Translations under genes and position numbers: made by a program | The notes under the pieces: generated by a model | Database searches by the model: none | Told to the model about the DNA's origin: nothing | Seen by the model: only the letters and a program-made list of their open reading frames with translations | Assembly (NCBI GenBank): GCA_022376515.1 | Contig: WTXI01000370.1 | Span: forward strand, 1 to 33,314 | Direction: 5' to 3' | Source: Lactifluus volemus | Lineage: Eukaryota > Basidiomycota > Agaricomycetes > Russulales > Russulaceae | Length of the DNA stretch: 33,314 nucleotides | Shown here: positions 9,270 to 19,100 of the stretch, piece after piece | Position numbering within the stretch: position 1 is the stretch's first letter | Layout: each line of letters begins with the position of its first letter

Positions 9270-12200
9270 ACCACATTAAGATATTGTCGGTGAACATGCA
9301 CCGCCGCAATCACATGATGCATGCCCTCCTCCAGTCCTCTGATCATCACATCCTCGCCATCCAGGAACCCTGGTTTGGTCACGTCTCCACTTCTCGCTCA
9401 GATTCGGACCCTGACGGCCTCCCGGTTCTTGGGGGGGCCGCCAATGACAAATGGACTTGCCTGAGCCCTATCCTCACACCCGGCCAACACGCCAAGACCC
9501 TCATTTACGTACATCACTCCCTCATGACCGTTTGTTTTCTGATCCTTCGATCGATTGATGGCCTTTCCTCCCCCTCCAGCATGGCCGTCGACTTCACGTT
9601 CCTTTCCACACCCTCCTTTCGCCTATGCAATTTTTATCACTCCGTCCCAGACCAGGGCCACGGCCTCCGCGGCCTTCTCTCCTCCTCCCTCGACAATACG
9701 ATCCCCACCCTGGTCGTTGGGGACTTCAACACTCACAGCGCTATGTGGTCGCCTCCTGGACACGCGCTCTCTTCCTGGGGCCCCCTCCTAGAAGACTGGT
9801 TTACGTCACAGGACCTCGCCTGCCTCAACCCTCCCGGTATTCACACCTGGCAAGGACCCCCGGGACACGAACCCTCCATACTTGATCTTTTTCTCATTAA
9901 CTCCCTGGCCGCCGCCACCCTCGATCTCTCTCCCATCACGATCTCTTTCGATCTCTCGCTTCACTCCGATCACGCCACTCTTTCCGCCACCCTCTCCCTT
10001 CCATCCCCCCTCCCTCCCCCTCCCACCCGGGACCTCCCGGGCTTCAAGGTAATCGATGACATGAAAGACACCTGGCTACATGCCTTCCGTGCCCTCCCAA
10101 CCACCCCCCCGATCACTTCCGACGTCGACCTCTTCAGAGAAGCTGATCGCCTTCTACAGGATATCGACAAAGTCTGCTCTGACTTCTTCGACCGCCATTC
10201 GACCCCGGACCCTCGAGGGGCCCGGTGGTGGAACCAGGAGTGCTCTGCCGCTCTGGCCCTTTGGAAACAAGCCCCGCCTCCCCTTTGCGCACCTCTCTAC
10301 CATGCCCTCCGTACCACCATCACAAAGGCCAAGCGGGATGCTGCTCATGACTTCCTCGACCACTGCTCTCCTGACAACCTCTGGAAAGCGGCCCGTTGGC
10401 GACACGGCTGCTCTGCTTCCCTCATCCCTCCTCTTCTAGACTCCATCACGAACTCCCTGACTACCGACCCGACTGTCATGGCGACCATCCTCCAGTCCAG
10501 GTTCTTTCCACCTATTCCCCCCGGGAAAGCGGTCACACTCCCTTCTGATCCCCTTCCTTTACCTACCTGGCATCATGGCCCCGTCACTCTTTCAGAAATC
10601 CATTCAGTGCTGGCGCCTACATCCAACAAATCGGCTCCCAGCCCTAGTGGCATCGGTTACAAACTTCTCAAATGGGCCTTCGCTGCTTCCCCCTCACGCT
10701 TCGTCACTCTCTTTTCTGCCGCTCTCTCCCTTGGAGTCCACCCCTGGCGGGTAGCCCGAGTTGTCGTCCTCCACAAACCAGGCAAGCTGGATTACTCCCT
10801 GGCTAAGGCCTACAGGCCCATCAGTCTCCTGGAATGTGCCGGCAAGCTCTTGGAGAAGATAGTCGCCAAACGCCTCCTAGCCAACCTTAACACATACCAC
10901 ATCCTCCCTCCCCTCCAATTCGGCTCCCGGGATTACAGCAGTGCCGTAGATGGCGCCGGCCACTTGGCCCATCTGGCCCAGTCTTGCCTCAAGGCCGGAC
11001 ACGTTGCTGCAACCATCTTCTTCAACATCCAGGGCTTCTTTGACAACCTGAACCCTGCCCGGGTCACCCACCTCCTTCACATTTACGGCTTCCCTGTAAG
11101 ACTTCCGTACGCGAGTAGTCTCGAGCATTAGGAAGTCTGTAGTAGTTTAGATTAGATGAATAGATATGATTTGGACTTGAAAACCCCTTAAGAGCACTAC
11201 ACAACTGAACCAGCCAAAACTGCAATTCTTTATTGTGAATACTTCGTAAAAGGGTAAGTCTGCCTTCCATCAGGGAAGGCAGGCGACATAAATACATGTT
11301 CTACTACCCTAGATCTACAATGATCTTAGTCCGATCTGTCGCGATCAAGAGGATCGCGACGTGTTTCACTTACTTATGAAACATCTTTGTAATCGCGCGG
11401 TTTTCACGCGCCTCAGTGATCTAGGGTACTTAATATATTTGTTGCAGGTCGCCCCATCGGGGTGCACTACTATAATCAATGTGCAGCGCTCGCAGGGTGT
11501 CGCAGCGTTGCTTAATTGCTTGTTATCTAGGCGGACCGGGCTGGCTGTGTCATTTGGCGCGAGACGCGACTAAGCTCTCGGATCGGACCGCCCGTGCCGT
11601 TGGCACGACAATCTTTAAAAGCGATATCCTTTATCGCTTTGTCATATATCAATAAGATCTTAGATCATGTTTCATATGAGGCACTCTTGTTTCAGTGTGC
11701 ATAGGAATTTATATCTTAATTGTGAGGCCTGACTACCTCACGTTCATATTCTCTCTGGCTCAAGCTCGGTATGAGCTCGAGCCGGTCCGGGGGAGCCACT
11801 CACGCGACTTCTGACAGGCTGACGCGTCATGCGACGCCAGCCTCAAGCCGGCCCGTGTTATACAGATTGCTTAGGATCTTCGATCCTAAGCAGTACTTTA
11901 TCTCAATGCTTCACACAGGTATTTAATAGATCAGATGTGACTTTAGTTAGTATGGCGTCCATTTGGGGCGCCTTACATTCCCACAGTCCCTGGTCCAGTG
12001 GACCCTTTCGTTCCTTTCCGATCGGACGGCCTCGCTTTCTTTCAATAGTTACATGCATGACCCCCAGTCTCTCTCTTACGGCACCCCTCAAGGCTCGCCC
12101 CTCTTACCTATCCTTTCGGCTATTTATACGGCCCCCCTCCTCACTCTCCTTAACTCTTCGGACTCCCCCCCCTTCACTTCCTTCCAGTTATATGTTGACG

Positions 12201-14017
12201 ACGGCTGCATCACTGCCAGTGGGGAAACGTATCGCTCTGCGGCGTCGAAGGCCGCGCGTTTATACGAACAAGCAGCTTCCTGGCTATTTGATGTGGGGCT
12301 CCGGCTCGACCCGGAGAAGACGGAACTCATGATCTTCCGCACCCGCCATGTCGAACGCCATTTTGGCCCTCATTTAACTCGCCTCGCTCTCTGGGACCCC
12401 TCCAACGGTGAGTACACAGTCAGAACGTCCAAGGTGGTTCGCTACCTCGGTATCTACTTCAACCCCACGCTTTCGTGGAAAGAACACGTCTCCATTATGG
12501 CCTCCAGAGCCCGCTCCTCCCTAGCGGCCCTGGGTGTCCTCGGCAACTCTGTTCGAGGCTTGGACTTCGCTAACTGGCGTAGAGTCTACCTCACGGTAAT
12601 TCTTCCAATTCTCACGTACGGTTCTCCCATTTGGTTCACTGATGTCAAACAGAAAGGCCTGGTTCAGCCCCTTCAGGTGGCACAAAACCAGGCCTGTCGC
12701 CGCCTCAGTGGGGCGTTCCATACTACACCTACAGCACCGTTACACCACCTCCTTAGTATTCCCCCCGTACGTTATACCCTTCTCAAACTCCGCTCCCAGT
12801 ACATTACGCGCCTTTCCTCTCTTCCCCCATCCTCCCCACTGATCACTTCGGTTTGGGCAAACCCCATCTCTCGTTGGCATTCCACTTTCCTCCCCCTTAC
12901 GAACCTTTGGTCCCTCGTGAAGTCCAGAACCCCCGCTCCTTTCGCCTTCTCTTACCCTTCCCTTCCTTACTTACTGGCCTGGTCATACCCAGGCTTCACT
13001 TCTTTCACTTCCTCCCCTAAGGAGGTTCACTCTCTCACTTGTTCCCTCATCACGAAACCCCCCCCTCTTACCCACTTCCTTTACATTAGATCCCTTCCCC
13101 TCCCCACCCCGGACTCTTATGGACATGCCTTCTTACTATACAGTGGGGAGCGGTTGCTGCAGTCGGGGGTGTCGGTGGACACGGACCGGAGATGGTCACT
13201 TCTCAAGGCCCTCTCGCAGGGTCTCAATTTTTTCCTCTCACTCCCCTCAGGGGGCTTTCTCTATGTTCTCTTACCAAACAAATTGGTGCTTCCTTACCTT
13301 ATGGACACATCCTCTAAGTCCCCTTTTCTTCCATTTGCCTCCTACTTTACTTCTTCTCTTTTCTCTTTCTTGGACCCCTCTCCAGAGCGCACCGTTGAGT
13401 TACGGCTCTTCAAGGAGTCTTGGGCTTGTGTCCCCAGGGCTTCGGAGTTGGCTCGCCTCCTCCGTGACCTCCAGCCACTTTTGGTTGTCGAACCCCCTGT
13501 TCCCCCTTCGGACCTCGCCTTCCACTTATGGTCGAAGGAGCTCGCCTCTGGAGAGCTCCCCCGCACCCCAGGCCACAAAGCCTGGCGCGCGTGCCCTAAC
13601 ACTCCTTCAACTCAACCTCCACCCTTCGTGCGGGGATTACTCTCTCACAAAAATAGACACCTCTTTACGTCAGGACTACAACTCCTTAGCCAACATGCCT
13701 TCTTTGCGGACTACAGTGACCAGTTCCGGCCACTAGCAGGAGACAACACTCTTTGCCCCTGCAACGACGTCCCTTTCACACCTCTCTTCTCACCGCTACA
13801 CTCAGGTCCACCCACACCGGCCCCAATCCATCGTTATTCTCTCAATCACGTCCTCTTCGACTGCCGTCTCCACTCCGACCATCGCACCTCCACTATTGAG
13901 GGACTCTCCTCCCAATACCTCTTCTCTACGGAAGCAGGGGGCCGACACCTCGCACAATTCTTGCTCCTCTCACAACAAGGCCTCCGGCCCCTCCCACCCC
14001 GCCCTGACCCCCCTTGA
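9260..14017 (+). pseudogene. LINE ORF2: APE endonuclease-reverse transcriptase, interrupted
   Basis: The ATG at 9260 overlaps the ORF1 stop. Residues 1-240 are an APE-type endonuclease that nicks target DNA (LSVNMHRR, IQEPW, VVGDFNTHS, SDHATL). Reverse transcriptase follows: KPGK..AYRPISLLECAGKLLEKI, then motif A, then YGTPQGSP (motif B) and YVDDG (motif C) after the insertion. Motif A reads FFNIQGFFDN, so the catalytic Asp is Asn (AAC at 11024-11026). The 883-bp insertion plus a 5-bp target copy interrupts GFP|QSLVQW at 11095-11982; without it the frame is 1,289 codons and open. A thumb-like region (WRRVYLTVILPILTYGSPIW) follows. The C-terminal part has an RNase H-like layout without clear acidic residues and a C-terminal Cys/His pattern (CPCND...HVLFDC). 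Confidence 0.88.
11095..11977. mobile_element. Hairpin-rich 883-bp LTR-like insertion in LINE ORF2
   Basis: The insertion has TGTAAG...CTTACA termini and a 5-bp target duplication TTCCC (11090-11094 and 11978-11982), so a solo LTR or other integrase-mobilised unit is the simplest class. It has no coding capacity. The interior is packed with perfect stems: 11099-11106/11131-11138, 11260-11268/11274-11282, an outer 10-bp stem 11306-11315/11418-11427 enclosing three hairpins (11338-11360, 11363-11382, 11395-11411), 11593-11607, 11618-11640, 11722-11741, 11757-11783, 11816-11843 and an 11-bp stem with 3-nt loop at 11868-11892. Such density is unusual for an LTR and suggests a structured RNA or selected palindromes. 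Its first bases form a GTAAGA splice donor. Confidence 0.8.
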
Positions 14018-14212
14018 ATGACTCCGGCCTCGGCCGCGCTCTCCTCTCTTTTCTCTCTCCTCCTGTTTTCACTCCTTCTATTTCCCTCTTCTTTTTTTTT
14101 CTTGTTTCCTTACCTGTGTCTCCTTTCGGATAGTACCTTGTACAGAGTAACTTAGTCTTGTCGCAATACACGCGGGGACTCTAAACCCCAATTCAAAAAA
14201 AAAAAAAAAAAA

Positions 14213-14227
14213 AATGATAGTGGTATC
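14213..14227. repeat. LINE target-site duplication, right
   Basis: The second copy of AATGATAGTGGTATC directly follows the A-tail (about 14195-14214; the first two bases overlap the A run, so the exact edge is ambiguous by about 2 bp). Confidence 0.95.
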
Positions 14228-14348
14228 ACATTTATTGAATTGACTTATGGCTGCGACTCGGAGGCGGCCCAATCGAATACGAATCACCCGGCCCGAGGCG
14301 GTCCGTGCGGGAAGTTCGTCACGAATAGATCTATCGGCCGATCCGGGT

Positions 14349-15277
14349 CTACATATCCTCGCTCAGATAGACCAATTGAAAGCCGCGTGCGTTGAACGGT
14401 CGTGGTTCGCTGGATCCTGTTCCGCCGGCCAGCTCGACCAAACTAGCATGGCCTTTAAGGAACGAGATGAACACGGGCAGCGAGATTACTGCGTCGGACA
14501 TGGCAAGCGGCATAACGCTCCGTCTTATCAAACGAGTACATCTCTTCTTTCGTGCACGAGTCGATCAAGAAGCCCGACGAGGATGAGGTGTACCCGTCTT
14601 CGTCTCGCGCTACGGGGTAGTGGAGAGGCGCCCACACGGACACCTGCAGTGTCGTAAAATGCGCCTTGATGATGCGTAATATGTGCTTGTTCTCCCCTGC
14701 GGGCTACACAAATAAACCATCCATGGTTACGTGAGCGAGTCGATCGACTTATGCGCTGATACGTACATAGTCGATGATTTGGTAGATGGCGAGGCAAGCA
14801 AGTTTGGGGCATTATCAGCAAACGCCCGGAGGACACGCGATGTCGACGGATACTGTACTCAGTCAGGGTTTTTGATGTGTAAGCGTCAAGCACTTTGAGG
14901 TTCGGACTGACGCCGCGTAGAGATTGCGCCGTGAGCGTCACTAAACCGCATATCGTACCAGAGCACCATTGGCTGTGATTTCTCCCGCCCCTCGTAACAC
15001 ACGAGGATGTCTGGCGAGATGCGCCAGTAATACCAGCCCATCAGGGTCGCATCCGAGGTGCCGAGGCACATTCGGTCGTCATCCGGATAGCCGCCATGTT
15101 CGAACGCGGCAAGTTGAGGCTGCTTAGCGAGCCATTGAGAAAGCAGTTCTGCCCATGTGAAGACACATGCAAGACGCTCCAGCTTGAACAGACAGTCGCG
15201 GAGTATCCGGACGGAGTTGTGGTCACCACCGGCCATGGGCGCTCGCCCTTGACGATTGTGTATAGGAGAAAGCGGGT
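14349..15277 (-). pseudogene. Uncharacterised fungal gene, minus strand, probably decayed
   Basis: Coding-like segments occur on the minus strand but in changing frames. The best exon runs from about 15277 (acceptor ggtcag, with cctaac branch-like motif upstream) to about 14950 and includes LERLACVFTWAELLSQWLAKQ, AAFEHGGYPDDDR, DATLMGWYYWRISPDILVCYEG and MVLWYDMRF. Weaker blocks follow: YLCSPQGRTSTYYAS near 14700, APLHYPVARDEDG near 14610, and GHASLVELAGG...FNARGFQLVYLSEDM at 14349-14440. Stops separate the blocks, and I could not join them all with clean introns. It may therefore be a pseudogene or a multi-exon gene with a missing start. I do not recognise the function. The LINE lies about 120 bp beyond its 3' end. 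Confidence 0.4.
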
Positions 15278-16117
15278 CTGACCAGAGAGGGGGGTTAGGG
15301 TTAGTATGGCGGCATCCACGTTTCCGGACTTCCTGCCAGTGCGCCGATACCGCAATATGGGAGAGACGAGTAAAAGGAATAAAGCATGGGGTGAGTGAGG
15401 GAATTGCCTGCAACATGATTGTTGTTCATTCGTTGCCTCCCCAGTGCCGTTTTGTAGTTGCCCCGGTGTTTGTGATAAATTTTAATCTATAACCGATAAC
15501 TAGTATGCGATGTGATACTCCTGCATGGGCGATTCGGGCCCGTACACTGGCAAGGAAAAGGAATCACGTGGACTTTTGATATTTCCTGTCGAATATCGCC
15601 CGCACTTCGGGTTGCAAGCAAGCCTGAGGTAACATCGATGTATGCATGTCACTCTGGTAAACGAAAAATATTTATAGCCCTTCAACATGGCGTGCGTTCG
15701 TTGTCCAGCTTGTTGGGATCTATGCAATTCTTAACTGACTGAGGGCAACACAGACTCAGAGCGCATCAGAGGGTGTGAATGACTTGGAGCTCTCCATGCC
15801 AGAGGATGAAGACTGACACTGCGTAGGGCAGTGAACCGGGTTGCGGAGTGGTTGAGTTACACATAGATGGCATGTCAGTGATGCTGGAGTGCGTTGATTA
15901 TGAGGGAACATTAAGCTTTGATAATGTGCAGATGGGAGGCAACAGGGACACACAGGGTGACACAAGACCTGGTAGAAACGCAAACCCTGGTATCCAAAAG
16001 AGGATATTAACACGTGATTGCTTGAGCGCGGCTAAGCCGCAACGTGGATTGATGTCCGTAGAAGAGGTCGTATTTTATAATACCTTTTTTCGAGAACAAC
16101 GGTGCATAAAACAGAGT
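15278..16117. other. Intergenic, 3' of the NWD gene
   Basis: No convincing gene, RNA or repeat is visible. Only short chance frames occur. It contains the NWD 3' untranslated region and terminator by position. Confidence 0.5.
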
Positions 16118-19100
16118 CTATCCAGATAAACTATGAACATGTACCGTAGTCCAATTCGATCCATGTACAAAGTTTGACAGATCAAGCCAAGTTTCCTGTT
16201 TGCCTGCAATCCATACTGTGTTCGCTCTATGGAAGTATGACCGGTGAATCTGGGGAATCCATAAGAGAAGTTCACCCTCTTCGCCACACATCCACCCATC
16301 ACTATTAACCAAAAACTCGTTCATAAAATCGATCTTCTCAGTATCCTCCATTCTGACCTTCTTCACACGAACCGTACGATCTTGTGAGGCTGTGGCTCGG
16401 ATGTGCTGCCCGTCCGGTGACAGTGCAACATGTCCAGAGTCGACTGATGTAGTGAATCCAGGAATTGGGTTTGTTACCCCTCCAAGTCCTGATGGGGCAT
16501 CCCACATGCGAATCGTGTGATCTGCTGAGGCTGAGGCTATGTGCTTCCCGTCTGGCGAGAATGCAGCACATAATACCGTATCAGTGTGTCCATTAAACGG
16601 GGAAGCTATGACGTCTCCTGTTGCGATATCCCACACGCGAATTGTACGATCATTCGAAGCCGAGGCGATACATCGCCCGTTTGGCGAAAACGAAACAGAG
16701 TTAACTGGGTGCGAGTGTCCAAAAAATGGGCCTGCTATGACCTCTCCTGTTGCAGCGTCCCATACACGAATCGTGTCATCGTACGAGGCCGAAGCGATGA
16801 GCTTCCCATCTGGAGAAAATGCAACAGATGAAACAACATCAGTGTGTCCGGTAAACGGGTCTCCTATGATCACCCCTTTTGCGGCATCCCACACACGAAT
16901 CGTGCAATCCTTTGATCCCGAGGCGATGTGCTGCCCGTCCGGCGAGAATGTCACCGATATGACCCGACCTGTATGTCCATTGAACGGGCCCGCTATGACC
17001 TCCCCTGTTGCGGCATCCCACACGCGAACTGTGCCATCATGCGAGGCTGAAGCAACAAGATGCCCATCTGGTGAAAATGCAACACAGGTGACCCAATCGG
17101 TGTGTCCAGTGAACGGACCGGTTACTACCTCTCCCGTTGTAGCATCCCACATGCGAATCATGTGATCACGCGAGGCGGACGCAATGCGTCGCCCGTCTGG
17201 TGAGAATGCCACAGATCTGACCCGATCGGTGTGTCCAGTAAATGGGCCCGCGATGACCCCTCCTGTTGTGACATCCCACACACAAATTGTGTGATCAAAT
17301 GAAGCCGAGGCAAGGCGCTGGCCATCTGGGGAGAATACAATACATTTGACCCAGTTGGTGTGTCCAGTAAACGGGCCTGTTATAACCTCTCTGATTGCAA
17401 CACCCCACATACGAACTGTGCGATCGAATGAGGCCGAGGCAAGGCGCTGGCCATCTGGGGAGAATGCAACAGAATACACCTCATCGAGGTGTCCAGTAAA
17501 TGGGTCTGCTACAGCCTCTCCAGTTGTAGCATCCCACACGCGAATCGTACAATCGTCTGAGGCCGAAGCGATGAGCTGCCCGTCAGGGGAAAATGCAGCA
17601 GAGTTGACGCAATCGATGTGACCAGTAAATGGGCTCGCGATGACCTCTCCTGTTGCGGCATCCCACAAACGAATCGTGTGATCATCCGAGGCTGAAGCGA
17701 TGCGGTTTCCGTCTGGGGAGAATGCAACAGATCTAATCAAGTCGGTGTGACCAATAAACGGGCCTGCGACAATATCCCCTGTCAAGGCATCCCACACGCG
17801 AATCGTGCGATCGTGTGAGGCGGAAGCGATGCGCTGCCCGTCAGATGAGAACGTAACGGATCTGACCGCACTGGTGTGTCCAGTAAACGGGCCAGCCACG
17901 ACCCATCCTGTTGCAACATCCCACACCAGAATGGTGCGATCTCCCGAGCCCGAGGTGATGCGCTGGCCGTCTGGTGAGAATGCAATAGAGCCGACCCAAT
18001 CGGTGTGTCCGGCGAATGGGCCTGCTACGACCTCTCCAGTTGCGGCATCCCACACTCGAATCGTACCATCTTTCGAGGCCGATGCAATGCGCCGCCCGTC
18101 TTGCGAGAATGCGATAGAAAACACCCCATCAGTGTGTCCAGTGAACGGACCCACTACGACCTCCCCAGTGGTGGCATCCCACACCCGAATCGTGCAATCC
18201 CGTGAGCCGGAGGCAATGAGCTGCCCATCGGGCGAGAATGCAACAGACTCGACGGATTCGCTATGTGCCGGAATCGTCATTTCCAGTGCTGGCCAATGAG
18301 TCAACTGCCCGCGTTCCAGGGAAATGGTGGAAAATTGGCCAAGGTAACGTTTGATGATGTGGGAAGAAGATGGTGCGAATGGCAGCGCAGATATATATAT
18401 GTGCGGAGCGCTTCTGGCAATAGCCATCCCGAAGTACCGCACAAACGAAGACGCATCGTACACAAATGCTAACAAGTTCTCCATTTCCGCTTGGGAAGGC
18501 TGCTGTGATTTTACGCAATGGTCACTACAAGTCATATTCAATTATGGGATATACATACCTTCGTTTGGGACCGCAACCAGGTTTCAGAGATGCCAACGCT
18601 AGTGAAGCAACGCTGACTTTGCTCTTGATGCTAAGCACTTCCAGCCAAAACAGGAACTTCGTCTCGAACAGGGATCGAAATTTCATAAAGAGGTCATGGT
18701 CGAAAGCAACATGTTCCAAATGATGGTCCCAGAAAACGCAGGCATACGATAATCCAGGTGGAATGTGCTTGGAAATTCGTGATTCAAGGTCTGGCACATC
18801 GCTGTTCGCAACATATGACGATTCCAGTTCGCAAATGTTGAATTTAAGCTTGTCCAGCATTAGGCCAACGCACGAATGTGCTAGTTCACGGTGGGAATTC
18901 CCAAGGTCAACATAGAATTCGTTGCTCTTTCTATTCGTTAGAAAGTCACGGAATGACGTGTGGAGTGGGACGATCGGACGCGTTCGATCAGATGACGCCA
19001 CGTTACTCAGCAGCGAGCCGAGGTGGCGGAGCATCTCGATAACTGGGCGAGAATCCTCGGGGTCATCAATGGGGGCGTGCCGACGCAGAGAGATCAGGGA

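Larger units (their letters stand above)
6191..14212 (+). mobile_element. Full-length LINE (non-LTR retrotransposon), Tad/I-like, with nested insertion
   Basis: The element is 8,022 bp including an 883-bp nested insertion plus its 5-bp duplicated target. It is bounded by a perfect 15-bp target duplication and ends in a run of about 20 A. It has a 158-nt 5' leader, a proline-rich/coiled-coil ORF, a gag-like ORF with zinc knuckles, and an endonuclease-reverse transcriptase ORF. The sense strand is strongly C/T-rich throughout, unlike its flanks. It is likely 5'-complete because the leader and all ORFs are present. It is dead: ORF1 has an in-frame TGA, RT motif A has lost its Asp, and ORF2 is split. 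Clade placement (Tad/I-like) rests on the APE endonuclease, CCHC gag and overall length, and is tentative. Confidence 0.93.

Noticed and set aside
11095..11982. Group I or group II self-splicing intron in the LINE
   Set aside because: No recognisable conserved core (P-Q-R-S or domain V) was found, and the TG...CA ends with a 5-bp target duplication are better explained by LTR-type integration. Not fully excluded.
15291..15304. Telomere-like ggggttagggttag
   Set aside because: Only two units; it lies in the probable intron branch/acceptor region of the minus-strand gene remnant and is too short to mean an interstitial telomere.
16463..18268. Regular direct repeats that might suggest a CRISPR or satellite array
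   Set aside because: Units are 129 bp, in frame, and encode WD40 blades; the organism is eukaryotic.
16539..18299. Long plus-strand open frames (for example 16539-17165 and 17805-18299) with repeated CPVNGP motifs
   Set aside because: They are antisense shadows of the WD40 array; the repeat pattern simply mirrors the 129-bp units, while the minus frame is uninterrupted for over 800 codons with clear GH...WD motifs.
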